Part shown: piece by piece, positions 36,802 to 46,813 of the stretch
Numbering within the stretch: the stretch's first letter is position 1
Layout of the letters: every line of letters begins with the position of its first letter
Assembly (NCBI RefSeq): GCF_000025285.1
Contig: NC_013741.1
Span: forward strand, 186,001-250,000
Direction: 5' to 3'
DNA length: 64,000 bases
Source: Archaeoglobus profundus DSM 5631
GTDB taxonomy: Archaea > Halobacteriota > Archaeoglobi > Archaeoglobales > Archaeoglobaceae
Notes under the pieces: generated by a model
Seen by the model: only the letters and a program-made list of their open reading frames with translations
Told to the model about the DNA's origin: nothing
The model's database searches: none
Position numbers and translations under genes: made by a program

Positions 36802-37323
36802 ATGCACGCGCTTGAATACCTGTATCCCATGAGAACATTCCTGATAACATCAGGGACAATGGAGAAACCCAACGTTATGACTGCTGATTGGGTGACCCCT
36901 CTCTCGTTGAATCCACCTCTAGTTGGTGCTGCTATAGCTCACAAGAGGTATACGAAGAAGCTGATTGATGAGTACGGTGAATTTGTAGTGTCCGTGCCTA
37001 CAATAGAACTGTTAAAGGATGTTTGGATAGCTGGAACGGTAAGTGGAGCGAATGTCAACAAGGCCGAAAAACTAAGCCTTACCTTTGTACCGTCAAAGAA
37101 AGTGAAAGCCCCATCTATAAAAGAGTGCCAAGCAAACTTGGAGTGCAAGGTCGTCAATGCAGTTGAGACTGGTGACCACGTCCTTTACGTCGGCGAGATA
37201 GTCGAAGTTACTCATGAAGATGCTTTCAAAGACAAGCCAGACGTGAAAAACTACAAATTCATACTCCACGTAGGATTTGGCAACATGTTTACAACAAATT
37301 CATCCGAAATTTTCAAAGCCTGA
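36802..37323 (+). CDS. Flavoredoxin-like flavin reductase (DIM6/NTAB family)
   Basis: 173 residues with the FMN-binding split-barrel pattern: NVMTADWVTPLSLNPPLVGAAI (about 23-44), VSVPTIELLKDVWIAG and a terminal LHVGFGNMFTTNSSE. These proteins bind FMN and reduce flavins or act as electron carriers. A T/A-rich box near 36780-36795 precedes the ATG. Its end overlaps dapF by 24 bp (convergent). Confidence 0.86.
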   Translation: MHALEYLYPMRTFLITSGTMEKPNVMTADWVTPLSLNPPLVGAAIAHKRYTKKLIDEYGEFVVSVPTIELLKDVWIAGTVSGANVNKAEKLSLTFVPSKKVKAPSIKECQANLECKVVNAVETGDHVLYVGEIVEVTHEDAFKDKPDVKNYKFILHVGFGNMFTTNSSEIFKA

Positions 37324-38139
37324 AAGCTCCAAAAGTCTTCCTTCAAAAACTTTCGCCGCAGTCCCATTCATGTAAATTTCGTCGTTAACTTCAATTTTTA
37401 AAATACCACCTTTTGTCTGGACTTCTACAACTTTATCCAAAATTCCTAAGCGGTTTCCAACGACTGCGACTGCGCAACTTCCAGTTCCGCAACTCAAAGT
37501 CTCATCCTCGACACCTCTCTCGTAAGTTCTAACGAATACACTGTTCCTGCTCAAAACCTTTGCAAAGTTTACGTTTGTTCCTTCGGGAAACAGCTTACTG
37601 TAGCGAATTTCTCTGGCAACTTTGTAGAAGTCGAAGTCGAAATCATCGACGAAAATAACCGCATGAGGAACGCCCGTATTAACAGCGTATACCTCAAATT
37701 TTCTTCCATCAATTTCGAAAACTTCACCCCAAACATCCTTTAGCGCTGGAACATCTTTTCCGAACTTGGGTCTACCCATGTTAACCCTTATCCACCACAT
37801 CTCATCGAACCAGACGTCAAGTTTCAAAACACCTGCAAGAGTCTCAACCTTAACGACTCCGGGCTTGGCATAACCTCTTTCAACTATATATCTCGCAAAG
37901 CACCTTATTCCGTTACCACACATCTCCGCTCTGCTACCGTCGCTATTGTAAAAAACGAACTTAGCATCAGCAATATCGGATTTTTGAACAAATATCGCTC
38001 CATCTCCTCCAACACCAAATCTTCTATCGCAGACAACTCTTACAAATTCGGATTTTCTATTATCTGGAACCTTCACACTTTCAAATTCGTCAATTAGCAC
38101 GAAATCGTTGCCGTTGCCATGCATTTTTACGAACTCCAT
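37300..38139 (-). CDS. dapF: Diaminopimelate epimerase
   Basis: Racemises LL- to meso-diaminopimelate for lysine synthesis. 279 residues. Family hallmarks: MHGNGNDFVLID (about 6-17), the first catalytic Cys in AEMCGNGIRCFARY (about 75) and the second in DETLSCGTGSCAVAVV (about 218). Both Cys are present. Start ATG 38139 is supported by the family N-terminus. Confidence 0.95.
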   Translation of the reverse strand: MEFVKMHGNGNDFVLIDEFESVKVPDNRKSEFVRVVCDRRFGVGGDGAIFVQKSDIADAKFVFYNSDGSRAEMCGNGIRCFARYIVERGYAKPGVVKVETLAGVLKLDVWFDEMWWIRVNMGRPKFGKDVPALKDVWGEVFEIDGRKFEVYAVNTGVPHAVIFVDDFDFDFYKVAREIRYSKLFPEGTNVNFAKVLSRNSVFVRTYERGVEDETLSCGTGSCAVAVVGNRLGILDKVVEVQTKGGILKIEVNDEIYMNGTAAKVFEGRLLELSGFENFG

Positions 38140-38189
38140 GAACCTCGTTTTGCAAAAGATTTTAAAAACTGCGGTGTAAGTTATGTCGA

Positions 38190-38271
38190 GCCGGGATTGC
38201 AGAGTGGTACTGCGCGGGCCTTGAGAGCCCGTGCCCTTCGGGGCTCCGGGGTTCGAATCCCCGTCCCGGCG
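38190..38271 (+). tRNA. tRNA-Ser (TGA)
   Basis: Class II tRNA with acceptor GCCGGGA/TCCCGGC, discriminator G, anticodon stem CGGGC/GCCCG around loop CTTGAGA (anticodon TGA), a long variable arm (GTGCCCTTCGGGGCTC) and a TTCGAAT T-loop. The extra arm and discriminator G support Ser. No intron. Confidence 0.95.
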
Positions 38272-38330
38272 TTACGCCCTTCTTCGAAGCATCTCCGATT
38301 TTAATAATAACCATCATATCATTCAAAAAT

Positions 38331-38339
38331 TTTATATAG
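38331..38339 (+). promoter_or_regulatory. TATA box of the thermosome gene
   Basis: TTTATATAG about 35 bp before the thermosome ATG. GGGTGATG lies just before the start. I see no clear heat-shock regulator site. Confidence 0.5.
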
Positions 38340-38372
38340 ACCTACTGACCTAGTGATTTTGGGTGATGTAAC

Positions 38373-40010
38373 ATGGCGACGTTGCAGGGAGTACCTGTGT
38401 TGATATTAAAGGAAGGGACACAGAGAACGACCGGTAGGGATGCATTGAGGATGAACATAACAGCTGCAAAGGTAATAGCTGAGGCTGTAAGAACTACATT
38501 GGGCCCAAGAGGTATGGATAAAATGCTCGTGGATAGCTTGGGTGATATAACAATAACCAACGACGGTGTTACAATCCTCAAAGAAATGGACGTAGAACAC
38601 CCAGCCGCTAAAATGATCGTAGAAGTGGCTAAGGCTCAGGACAGCGAAGTCGGAGATGGAACAACTACGGCAGTCGTTTTAGCCGGTGAACTCTTGAAGA
38701 AGGCTGAAGAACTCCTCGATCAGGATGTCCACCCAACCATCATCGCTAAAGGTTATAGATTAGCTTGTGATAAGGCGATGGAGATTCTTGAAGAGATCGC
38801 AATCCCGGTCAGCAAGGACGACGAAGAAACGCTGAAGCTGATAGCGAAGACGGCAATGACTGGAAAGGGTGCTGAAGTTGCTCTGGAGAAGTTGGCTGAC
38901 ATAGTTGTCAAGGCTGTTAAATCTGTTGCTCAGGAGAGAGACGGTAAGATAGTGGTTGATCCAGAGGATGTGAAGATCGAGAAGAAGCCCGGAGCTTCTA
39001 TCGAGGAAACTATGCTCGTAGACGGTATAGTACTGGACAAGGAAGTAGTACACCCAGCAATGCCCAAGAGAGTTGAGAATGCGAAGATTCTGCTGATCGA
39101 CTCTGCATTGGAGGTTAAGGAGACCGAGATTGATGCAAAGATTAGAATCACAGACCCAGAGATGTTGCAGAAGTTCATCGAGCAGGAGGAGAAGATGATC
39201 AAGGAAATGGTTGATAGAATAGTGCAGGCTGGAGCGAATGTAGTGTTCTGTCAGAAGGGTATCGATGACCTGGCTCAGTACTACCTAGCTAAAGCTGGTA
39301 TATTGGCTGTGAGGAGAGTTAAGAAGAGTGACATAGAAAAGCTTGCCAAGGCTACTGGTGCCAAGATCGTAACGAACTTGAGAGATCTGAAGCCAGAGGA
39401 CTTGGGAGAGGCGGAGTTGGTAGAGGAGAGGAAGGTTGGCGAAGACAAGATGGTATTCGTCACAGGCTGCAAGAACCCGAGAGCTGTAACAATCCTCGTC
39501 AGAGGTGGTACCGAGCATATAGTTGACGAGATCGCAAGAGGTATCGAGGATGCAGTGAGGGCTGTGTCCTGTGCACTCGAAGATGGAAAGGTAGTGGCGG
39601 GAGGAGGGGCGCCGGAGATTGAGCTGAGCTTAAGGATCAGGGAGTGGGCACCGAGCCTAGGAGGCAGGGAGCAGCTAGCTGCGGAAGCGTTTGCACAGGC
39701 GTTGGAGATAATACCGAGGACATTGGCTGAGAACGCTGGACTTGATCCAATAGACATACTTGTAGAATTGAGAAAGGCTCACGAAGAGGGCAAGGTAACC
39801 TACGGAGTAGACGTATTCGAGGGCAAGGTAACTTGCATGAAGGAAAAGGGTGTCCTAGAACCTCTCAGAGTCAAGAAACAGGCTATAAGCGGTGCAACTG
39901 AGGCAGCAATCATGATACTGAGAATCGACGATGTCATCGCCGCTAAGGGTCTAGAGAAGGAAAAAGAGAAGGAGAAGGGCGGAGAGGAGTTTAGCTCACC
40001 AGAGTTCTAA
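38373..40010 (+). CDS. Thermosome subunit (group II chaperonin)
   Basis: 545-residue ATP-dependent folding chaperone. Seen: [14 protein letters not shown] (about 43-56), [12 protein letters not shown], the ATP motif [15 protein letters not shown] (about 94-108), and [19 protein letters not shown] near 397. The tail is E/K rich ([12 protein letters not shown]), a low-complexity C-terminus typical of the family. A terminator-like T run follows. Confidence 0.97.
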   Translation: MATLQGVPVLILKEGTQRTTGRDALRMNITAAKVIAEAVRTTLGPRGMDKMLVDSLGDITITNDGVTILKEMDVEHPAAKMIVEVAKAQDSEVGDGTTTAVVLAGELLKKAEELLDQDVHPTIIAKGYRLACDKAMEILEEIAIPVSKDDEETLKLIAKTAMTGKGAEVALEKLADIVVKAVKSVAQERDGKIVVDPEDVKIEKKPGASIEETMLVDGIVLDKEVVHPAMPKRVENAKILLIDSALEVKETEIDAKIRITDPEMLQKFIEQEEKMIKEMVDRIVQAGANVVFCQKGIDDLAQYYLAKAGILAVRRVKKSDIEKLAKATGAKIVTNLRDLKPEDLGEAELVEERKVGEDKMVFVTGCKNPRAVTILVRGGTEHIVDEIARGIEDAVRAVSCALEDGKVVAGGGAPEIELSLRIREWAPSLGGREQLAAEAFAQALEIIPRTLAENAGLDPIDILVELRKAHEEGKVTYGVDVFEGKVTCMKEKGVLEPLRVKKQAISGATEAAIMILRIDDVIAAKGLEKEKEKEKGGEEFSSPEF

Positions 40011-40035
40011 CTTTTTTCGATTTTTCTAATTTTAT
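40011..40035 (+). terminator. T-rich terminator after the thermosome gene
   Basis: Two T runs, CTTTTTTCG and TTTTTCT, follow the stop codon. Archaeal RNA polymerase terminates at such runs without a hairpin. The convergent tpiA gene ends at 40066. Confidence 0.45.
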
Positions 40036-40065
40036 TAGCTCAACATTTCAAAAACTAGTAAATAG

Positions 40066-40725
40066 TTATCTCAGTCCTACAAGCTCTTCTAAAGCTCTCT
40101 TTGGGTCTTTCGCCTTTACAATACCGCTCGCAAGCAGAACGCCTTCTGCACCCAAGTCCAAAGCTCTAACGTAGTCTTCATGTGTAGTAATTCCAGCACC
40201 ACATAGCACCTTAACCTTAGGATTGAGATCTTTCACGGCCTTAACGGAGTTTTCCACAACTTCTGGCTCGGCCTTGCTAACCGGAATTCCTGTTCCTATC
40301 AGCTCTGGAGGTTCAACAGCAACGTAATCCGGATCTAAAACAGCAACGGCTTTAGTTGTATTCACGTTATTCGTGCAAACTATCGAAACCAATCCTACCT
40401 TCTTGAACTTCTGAATTAGGAAGTCTATATCAGCCAGCTTTAGTCTTCTCTCGCTGTGATTGATTAAACTCCCTTTTGCTCCCTTCTCTTTTATCATTTC
40501 AGCAGTTATTCTTCCGGTGTAACTTCCAAATTCGATAGGATCAACGTGCTGAGCGTAAACATCAACACCAATTCTGGCAATCTCAGCCAAATCCAAGAAG
40601 TTTGGTGCTACAGCAATGTAATCATCAACTTTATCGCTCACTTCCAAAACAGCTCTCGCAATCTCCATAGCCTTCTTACCGGAGCCTTCAGCATAGGCTT
40701 TGAAGTTTATTATTATCACGCCCAT
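40066..40725 (-). CDS. tpiA: Triosephosphate isomerase
   Basis: 219 residues, the compact archaeal form (bacterial proteins are about 250). Catalytic His in LINHSERRL (about 95) and Glu in YVAVEPPELIGTG (about 140) are present. N-terminal INFKAYAEGSG carries the family Lys. Interconverts DHAP and glyceraldehyde 3-phosphate. ATG 40725 is divergent from the PfkB gene. Confidence 0.95.
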   Translation of the reverse strand: MGVIIINFKAYAEGSGKKAMEIARAVLEVSDKVDDYIAVAPNFLDLAEIARIGVDVYAQHVDPIEFGSYTGRITAEMIKEKGAKGSLINHSERRLKLADIDFLIQKFKKVGLVSIVCTNNVNTTKAVAVLDPDYVAVEPPELIGTGIPVSKAEPEVVENSVKAVKDLNPKVKVLCGAGITTHEDYVRALDLGAEGVLLASGIVKAKDPKRALEELVGLR

Positions 40726-40757
40726 AAGGTTAAAATGTTGGCTGCGATTTAAGTATT

Positions 40758-41657
40758 GTGGATGCTGTTGGCTTCGGAGCTTTGAATCTAGATAAGGTCT
40801 TCTTGGTCAGCGAGATCCCAAAAGCTGAGGAAGAAAGCTACGTTATCGATTTGCAGTTTTCAGCTGGGGGCAGTTCTGCAAATACAATTGTCGGTCTAGC
40901 CAAGCTAGGTCTGAAGACGGGCTTTATTGGAAAAGTTGGGAAGGATAAGGAAGGCGAATTTTTGATTAGGGATCTTAAGAGCTACGGGGTAGATACCGGC
41001 AACGTGATAGTTTCGGAGGGAAGAACGGGATGTGCCATGGTTTTCGTTGATAGGGATGGTAGGAGAGCCATACTAATTGATCCAGCTGTTAACGACACTG
41101 TGGGGTTTGATGAGATCGATTTAGAATTCGTCAATCAATTTAAGCTCTTGCATTTATCCTCCTTCGTCTGCAAGGTTAGCTGGAAATCTTTTGAGGCTCA
41201 GAAGAGGCTTGTTGAAATATTTAATGGAATTGTGAGCTTCGATCCGGGCAGTGTTTACGCAAAGTTTGGACTTGAGAAGATTAAGCCCATAATAAAGCAC
41301 ACAAACATCTTCATGCCAAACGAGATCGAAGTGAAGCTTTTGACTGGCTTAAATTATAAGGAAGGAGCGGAATTTTTCTTGAAGTGGTGCGATATTGTTG
41401 TTGTTAAGAGGGGTGAGGAGGGTTGCTACATTGCGAGCAATGAAGGTTGCTACGAAGTCCCAGCTCACAAAGTAAGGGTGGTGGATACGACTGGCGCTGG
41501 AGATGCGTTCAACGCCGGATTCCTCTATGGATTACTAAGGGGTAAAAATTTGGAGGAGTGCGCTAAGCTCGGAAACTACTTAGCGTCGCTCTGCATTCAA
41601 CACGTTGGAGCGAGAACTTATTTGAAGCATATAGACAAACGTTATCTACCACTCTAG
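40758..41657 (+). CDS. PfkB-family carbohydrate/nucleoside kinase
   Basis: 299 residues with both PfkB signatures: the GGSSANTIVGLAKLGL region near the N-terminus and DTTGAGDAFNAGFLYGLL (about 244-261, catalytic Asp in GAGD). The substrate is uncertain: ribokinase, nucleoside or ADP-sugar kinase are all possible. Start is GTG 40758. It precedes argC by 12 bp and may be cotranscribed. Confidence 0.85.
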   Translation: MDAVGFGALNLDKVFLVSEIPKAEEESYVIDLQFSAGGSSANTIVGLAKLGLKTGFIGKVGKDKEGEFLIRDLKSYGVDTGNVIVSEGRTGCAMVFVDRDGRRAILIDPAVNDTVGFDEIDLEFVNQFKLLHLSSFVCKVSWKSFEAQKRLVEIFNGIVSFDPGSVYAKFGLEKIKPIIKHTNIFMPNEIEVKLLTGLNYKEGAEFFLKWCDIVVVKRGEEGCYIASNEGCYEVPAHKVRVVDTTGAGDAFNAGFLYGLLRGKNLEECAKLGNYLASLCIQHVGARTYLKHIDKRYLPL

Positions 41658-41669
41658 AGTTTGATGACT

Positions 41670-42662
41670 ATGAAGGTTGGAGTAATCGGAGGCAGCGGAT
41701 ACACGGGTGGAGAACTCTTAAGACTGCTCTACAACCATCCGAAGGTTGAAGTTAGTGTTGTAACTTCGAGAAAGTTGGCTGGAAAGGATGTTTGGAAGGT
41801 TCACAGGCATTTGAAGGGATTCTACGATCTAAAATTTGTGGAACCTGAGATGAAATATTTTGAAGAATGCGATGTAGCTTTTACGGCAGTTCCACACGGA
41901 GAGGCTATGAAATACGTTCCCCAGCTTTTGGAGGTTGGTATTAAAGTTGTTGATCTTTCAGCGGATTACAGATTGCCCAAGGATGTCTATGAGAAAGTTT
42001 ACGGTTTGAAGCATGAAGGTTATGTTGAGGCAGTTTACGGCTTAACGGAATTGCACAGAGATGAGATTGCAAAGGCTAATTTGGTTGCGAATCCCGGATG
42101 TTACCCAACTGGATGTATCTTGGCAGTAGCTCCAATAGCCAAATATGCTGAAAGAGTTGTTTTTGATTGCAAGAGCGGAATAACTGGAGCTGGAGTGAAA
42201 CCAACGGAATTTACTCACTACCCCAACCTGCATGAAAGCGTAGTCCCATACAAGGTCACGAATCACAGGCATTATTACGAGATAGTCCAAGAGCTTAAGC
42301 CCTTCAACTCTGAAATTGCTGTCTCGTTCACACCGCAAGTATTCCCGGGATCGAGGGGGATTTTGACAACATCCCACATCTTCCTTAAAGAGAACCTGAG
42401 CCTTGAGGAAATCGTTAGAATTTATGAGGATTTTTACAGGGATTGCTACTTCGTAAGGTTGCAGGATGAGGTTAGGCTGAGCTATGTGAGGGGTAGCAAC
42501 TTCTGCGATATAGCACTATTCAAAGGAGAGGACAGGATTGTAGCTGTATCGGCTATCGACAACTTGGTTAAGGGAGCGAGTGGGCAAGCTATTCAGAATA
42601 TGAACGTCATGATGGGTTGGGATGAGAAGTTGGGTTTGGACTTCCCACCCCTCTTTCCCTAA
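41670..42662 (+). CDS. argC: N-acetyl-gamma-glutamyl-phosphate reductase
   Basis: NADP-dependent reduction in arginine synthesis. About 330 residues. Rossmann motif VGVIGGSGYTGGELLRLL at the N-terminus, the catalytic Cys in VANPGCYPTGCIL (about 145) and SGITGAGVKPTEF. I start at ATG 41670 (MKVGVIGG), the family start. ATG 41664 and TTG 41661 are in frame upstream. In-window partner for argH; the LysW carrier genes of archaeal arginine/lysine pathways are not here, so the acyl-amino acid substrate (N-acetyl versus LysW) is open. Confidence 0.9.
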   Translation: MKVGVIGGSGYTGGELLRLLYNHPKVEVSVVTSRKLAGKDVWKVHRHLKGFYDLKFVEPEMKYFEECDVAFTAVPHGEAMKYVPQLLEVGIKVVDLSADYRLPKDVYEKVYGLKHEGYVEAVYGLTELHRDEIAKANLVANPGCYPTGCILAVAPIAKYAERVVFDCKSGITGAGVKPTEFTHYPNLHESVVPYKVTNHRHYYEIVQELKPFNSEIAVSFTPQVFPGSRGILTTSHIFLKENLSLEEIVRIYEDFYRDCYFVRLQDEVRLSYVRGSNFCDIALFKGEDRIVAVSAIDNLVKGASGQAIQNMNVMMGWDEKLGLDFPPLFP

Positions 42663-42693
42663 CTTTATTATACTTTTGAGCAAACTGAATTTA

Positions 42694-42879
42694 ATGAGGG
42701 TTACGAGGGTTAGGTTCGTAGGCAGGATTTGGAAGCCTTCATTTTTGAAAGACTTACTGTCGCTCTTCGAAAACATCTGTGAAGAGATCAGGATTAACAG
42801 CTTCTTGGCAAATATAACCAGTATTTTTGATAAACTTGTTATCGAATATTATCATTTAACGATAAACGAAACACACTAA
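42694..42879 (+). CDS. Hypothetical 61-residue protein
   Basis: ORF between argC and the TnpB element, starting MRVTRVRFVGRIWKPSFL and ending YYHLTINETH. It has mixed hydrophobic and charged residues like a small alpha/beta protein, and a TATA-like TTTATTATAC (42664-42673) about 25 bp before the start. No family recognised. Its reality is uncertain because it borders an insertion. Confidence 0.35.
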   Translation: MRVTRVRFVGRIWKPSFLKDLLSLFENICEEIRINSFLANITSIFDKLVIEYYHLTINETH

Positions 42880-42931
42880 AACGAGATATAATTGCGAAAA
42901 CTTTATAAATTTATATACCAAATGTTATATA

Positions 42932-44092
42932 ATGGGCGATGAAGTAACCCTAACGGGAACGGTTGAAATGACCGTTAGGGCAGAGCCTTTGTTCAACTTG
43001 GTAAGGAATTATACGAATGCGTTGAGATTTGTAGTTCATGAAATTCTAAGAGACCCAAGCAAATATGGTAGGTGGAGATATGTTAAAAAGACGAGAAGGA
43101 TAAGATGGGAACAAGATATAAAGAAGATACACGAATTCTACGAAACTTTGAAGCGTAGATTTAACCTACCACCAAAGTTTGCAATAGGGTGCGAAAGGGA
43201 AGCGTCCATGATTGCCAAAGCGGTAATAAACAACGAGAACAATGGAGAAAACAAATGTGTAATTAAAAGCTATAGAGCAAGGTGTGATTACCAGAGTTAT
43301 AGTGTTAAATTCGACGGTAACAAGTGTTATTTGAGGCTACAAGGACTCGGAGAATTTGAAATAAAAGGATTCAACAAGAAATGGATTGACAAATACAAGG
43401 ATTGGAAGTTCGGAGATTTGATAATGAAAATACAAGGGAAAATGATTAAGCTCTATGTAACATTAAAGAAGGTTGTTAAAATAGCGAATCCAAGTGAAAA
43501 GGTTGTAGCGGTTGATATGAATTTCGAGGAAGTTGTCGTGGGTAACGATAAAACCGAAGCAAGGTTCAGGACACCTTTACAAAGAATAATACACATTAAA
43601 AAGAATCACATCGAGAAAACTCAAAAGATGTATAACAAACAATGGTTACATGTTAGAGGAATTAGGAAAGCAATATCAAGATGGTGGAGAAGGATTAACG
43701 GTGTCACAAACAATTTCGTCAAGCAAATCTCAAGAAAGATAGTAGCATTTGCGAAAGAACGAGGATACGACACGATTGTCTTAGAAGATTTGAATGGGTT
43801 GAGAGATAAGCAAGCCAAGTTAAAGAAGTCGTGGAGTGAAAGATTTACGTTCTTCGTTTACAGAAAGCTTCAATCTTGGATAGAGTGGCAGGCTAAGAAA
43901 GAAGGTTTGGCAGTAGTTTACGTCAATCCAAAAAATTCATCGAGAACTTGTCCTAAATGCAAGAGCTTGAATACTAAATTTGAAAATAGAACGCTCGTAT
44001 GCAAGAACTGTGGTTTTACGATGGATAGAGATAGCGTAGCTATAATCAACTTAACAGGCAAATGGTTAGGTGTGTTGAAATGTGGGGCATGA
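42932..44092 (+). mobile_element. tnpB: Orphan TnpB (IS200/IS605-type) RNA-guided nuclease gene
   Basis: 386 residues. The RuvC-like catalytic triad looks intact: D195 (VVAVDMNFEEV), E285 (IVLEDLNG) and D367 (MDRDSVAI). A zinc finger (CPKCKSLNTKF, then CKNCGF) lies before the last motif. No TnpA is adjacent, so it is an IS1341-like element that cannot move by itself. A TATA (42902-42916) precedes the ATG. By family knowledge TnpB uses an omega RNA encoded at its 3' end to guide cleavage at a TAM-flanked target. Confidence 0.92.
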
Positions 44093-44157
44093 GGGTTTGC
44101 CCTGAACGAGGTCGAGGAGATGTGATCCCCGAATCCGATGAGACCTAAGGATGAAGG
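44085..44157 (+). ncRNA. Putative omega (re)RNA scaffold region 3' of tnpB
   Basis: Just past the tnpB end, two local stems are visible: GGGCA (44085-44089) with TGCCC (44098-44102), and AGGTC (44109-44113) with GACCT (44142-44146) enclosing a partly paired GAGGA/TCCCC. This fits the structured 3' region from which TnpB guide RNA is processed. Folding and the guide boundary are not established. Confidence 0.45.
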
Positions 44158-44194
44158 ATGTTATCATCTGATATTGATGAGGATGATAACATCC
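44156..44194. repeat. 13 bp perfect inverted repeat at the TnpB element's 3' edge
   Basis: GGATGTTATCATC (44156-44168) and GATGATAACATCC (44182-44194) are exact reverse complements around a 13 nt loop. The repeat covers the start of the following 76-codon gene. It could mark the right end of the element, or be a hairpin in the mRNA leader of that gene. Confidence 0.65.
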
Positions 44195-44388
44195 AGACGA
44201 ACCTTCCCATAACAGATTTTGACCTCTTTGCTGAAGTTGACGTTGAGGATTTGAAGGAGAAAGTGGTTGAGATCCTTGAAAAGCACGGCTACAATGCCAG
44301 GAGACTGCTGTTGTCGGTAAAGCGTGTGGAGTCTGTCGAAGTAGTTGAAGAGAAGCACGACAGAACTCTTCAGGAATTCATGGACTGA
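44158..44388 (+). CDS. Hypothetical acidic 76-residue protein
   Basis: Starts MLSSDIDEDDNIQTNLPI, continues TDFDLFAEVDVEDLKEKVVEILEKHGY and ends HDRTLQEFMD. Very acidic at the N-terminus with a helical middle. No family recognised. The start codon lies inside the inverted repeat at 44156, so the N-terminus may have been created or altered by the TnpB element insertion. It lies 33 bp before polB, which has its own TATA. Confidence 0.45.
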   Translation: MLSSDIDEDDNIQTNLPITDFDLFAEVDVEDLKEKVVEILEKHGYNARRLLLSVKRVESVEVVEEKHDRTLQEFMD

Positions 44389-44391
44389 ACT

Positions 44392-44400
44392 TATTTATAT
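44392..44400 (+). promoter_or_regulatory. TATA box of the DNA polymerase gene
   Basis: TATTTATAT is 22-30 bp before ATG 44422, consistent with a leaderless mRNA for polB. Confidence 0.55.
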
Positions 44401-44421
44401 TATTGGGGATACATCGTATCG

Positions 44422-46773
44422 ATGATCAAAGCTTGGCTTTTAGATGTCGATTACGTTACGGAGAATGACAGGGCTGTCATTAGATTATGGTGTAAGGATG
44501 ATAAAGGTGTATTCGTAGCTTACGATCGCAACTTCCTACCTTACTTCTACGTGATAGGTTGTAAAGCTGAGGATGTAATGAAGGTTAAGGTTCGCACGAA
44601 TGAGGGGATTATCACCCCCTTAAAGGTTGAAGAGATTGAAGCTAAAAGTTTGGGCAAGCCTATAAAGGCTCTTAAAGTTTACACACGGCATCCTCAGCAC
44701 GTTCCCAAGCTGAGAGAGGAGATAAAGAAATTTGCGGAAGTTAGAGAGGCTGACATACCTTTTGCTTACAGGTACCTCATTGATAAGGACTTAGCTTGCA
44801 TGGATGGGATTGAAATAGAGCCGATTGCGGTTAAGGAGGGTGTTTTGAGGGCTTACGAGGTTAGAAGTGTTAGGAGAGTTGAGAAAAAAGGTTTTCCCGA
44901 TCTGAAAATCTTAGCCTTTGATTGTGAAATGCTTGCACAATTCATGCCCGATCCAGAGAAGGACCCCATAATCGCTATAGCCGTAAAATGCGGTGATTTT
45001 GAGGAGGTCTTGCATGGAGATGAGCGAGATATTTTGAGAAGGTTTGTTAGCATCATCAAGGAGCAGGATCCAGACATCATAGTCGGATACAACCAGGACA
45101 ACTTCGACTGGCCTTACGTAAAAAAGAGGGCTGAGAAGTTTGGAATAAGACTCGACATAGGGAGGGATAGGAGCGAGATAAGCTTCAGGGGTGGTAGACC
45201 TAAGATAGCTGGAAGGTTGAATGTGGATTTGTACGATATAGCTTTGAAGATTCCTGACGTTAAGATCAAGACACTGAAGAAGGTTGCGGAGTTTTTGGGG
45301 GCTAAGGTTGAAGAGGAGGATATCGAGGGTAGAGATATCTACAAGTGCTGGATGAGAGGAGAGAAGGAGAAAGTCTTCAAACACGTCTTAAACGATGTCT
45401 TAACAACTTACAGGTTAGCTTTGGAGCTTTTGCCGATGCACTACGAACTCAGCAGGATGATCAGACTACCCTTGGATGATGTTGCGAGGTTGGGGAGGGG
45501 CAAGCAGGTAGATTACTTCCTCCTCAGCGAAGCTAAAAAGATCAACGAAATCGCCCCAAATCCACCTGAGATTGAGGAAAGCTACGAAGGTGCTTTTGTT
45601 TTAGAGCCAGCGAGAGGTTTGCACGAGAACGTAGCTTGTTTAGATTTTGCCAGTATGTACCCCTCAATAATGATTAACTTCAACATAAGCCCAGATACTC
45701 TCGTTAAAGGGGAGTGTGAAGATTGCTACGTTGCTCCTGAGGTAGGACACAAGTTTAGAAAGAGTCCAGATGGTTTCTTCAAAAGAATACTGAAGATGCT
45801 GATCGAGAAGAGGAGGGAGATGAAAAGGCAGATGAAGGAACTAGACCCAGACTCGGAAGATTACAAGCTCTTGGACATAAAACAGCAAACATTAAAAGTC
45901 TTAACAAACTCATTCTATGGCTATACAGGATGGAATTTGGCGAGATGGTATTGTAGAGAGTGTGCAGAGGCTACAACGGCTTGGGGTCGATACTTCATAA
46001 AGAGAGCCGTTAAGATTGCCGAAAGTATGGGTTTTGAGGTTCTATATGGAGATACAGACTCTCTTTTTATAAAAAAGAATAAATTAAATTTGAAAGATCT
46101 TGAGAAGGAGTGTTTAAAGTTGATAGATGTCATTTCCAAGGAGTTACCGATACAACTTGAGATTGACGAGTTTTACAAAGCCATATTCTTCGTTGAGAAG
46201 AAGAGGTATGCGGGGCTTACGGATGATGACAGAATAGTTGTAAAGGGTTTGGAGGTTAGAAGAGGGGACTGGTGCGAATTGGCTAAGAGGGTGCAAAGGG
46301 AAGTTATAGAAATAATTCTCAGGGAAAGAAATCCAGATAAAGCTCTGAAGTTCGTGAAGAATGTTATAGAGGAAATTAAGGAAGGTAAGTTCAAGCTTGA
46401 AGATTATGTGATATACAAGGGTTTGACGAAGAAGCCAGACAAGTATGAGAGCAAGCAGGCTCACGTTAAAGCAGCTTTGAGAGCTATGGAGATGGGAATA
46501 TACTATCCTATCGGAACTAAGGTAGGTTTCGTTATTGTGAAAGGAGGGGGTAGTATTAGCGATAGAGCCTATCCTATAGAGCTTATCGAGGAGTTTGATG
46601 GAGAGAATCTAAAGATAAGGACACCATCTGGCATCATGGTTAAGAAAATCGATAAAGACTACTACATCGATCACCAGATAATTCCCGCAGTGATGAGGAT
46701 ACTCGAGAGGTTTGGCTATACAGAGGCGAGCTTGAAAACGACTATTCAGAAGACACTCTTCGACTTCACTTGA
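44422..46773 (+). CDS. polB: DNA polymerase, family B
   Basis: Replicative/repair polymerase with proofreading. 783 residues. Exonuclease motif FDCEM (about 169), Exo II region [12 protein letters not shown], polymerase motif [11 protein letters not shown] (about 411), motif [13 protein letters not shown] (about 492) and motif C YGDTDS (about 543). All catalytic Asp are present. The uracil-sensing N-terminal pocket typical of archaeal PolB is expected in the first 130 residues. Intact, not split by inteins. Confidence 0.97.
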   Translation: MIKAWLLDVDYVTENDRAVIRLWCKDDKGVFVAYDRNFLPYFYVIGCKAEDVMKVKVRTNEGIITPLKVEEIEAKSLGKPIKALKVYTRHPQHVPKLREEIKKFAEVREADIPFAYRYLIDKDLACMDGIEIEPIAVKEGVLRAYEVRSVRRVEKKGFPDLKILAFDCEMLAQFMPDPEKDPIIAIAVKCGDFEEVLHGDERDILRRFVSIIKEQDPDIIVGYNQDNFDWPYVKKRAEKFGIRLDIGRDRSEISFRGGRPKIAGRLNVDLYDIALKIPDVKIKTLKKVAEFLGAKVEEEDIEGRDIYKCWMRGEKEKVFKHVLNDVLTTYRLALELLPMHYELSRMIRLPLDDVARLGRGKQVDYFLLSEAKKINEIAPNPPEIEESYEGAFVLEPARGLHENVACLDFASMYPSIMINFNISPDTLVKGECEDCYVAPEVGHKFRKSPDGFFKRILKMLIEKRREMKRQMKELDPDSEDYKLLDIKQQTLKVLTNSFYGYTGWNLARWYCRECAEATTAWGRYFIKRAVKIAESMGFEVLYGDTDSLFIKKNKLNLKDLEKECLKLIDVISKELPIQLEIDEFYKAIFFVEKKRYAGLTDDDRIVVKGLEVRRGDWCELAKRVQREVIEIILRERNPDKALKFVKNVIEEIKEGKFKLEDYVIYKGLTKKPDKYESKQAHVKAALRAMEMGIYYPIGTKVGFVIVKGGGSISDRAYPIELIEEFDGENLKIRTPSGIMVKKIDKDYYIDHQIIPAVMRILERFGYTEASLKTTIQKTLFDFT

Positions 46774-46813
46774 AACGAAACCCTTATTATTGCAAAACTA
46801 TTTTTCGAGCGGT

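Noticed and set aside
38119-38304. 61-codon ORF covering the tRNA-Ser gene
   Set aside because: It reads through a clear class II tRNA and has no protein-like features of its own.
38340-38372. Heat-shock operator before the thermosome gene
   Set aside because: CCTACTGACCTAGTG is only weakly symmetrical and does not match a heat-shock regulator site I know.
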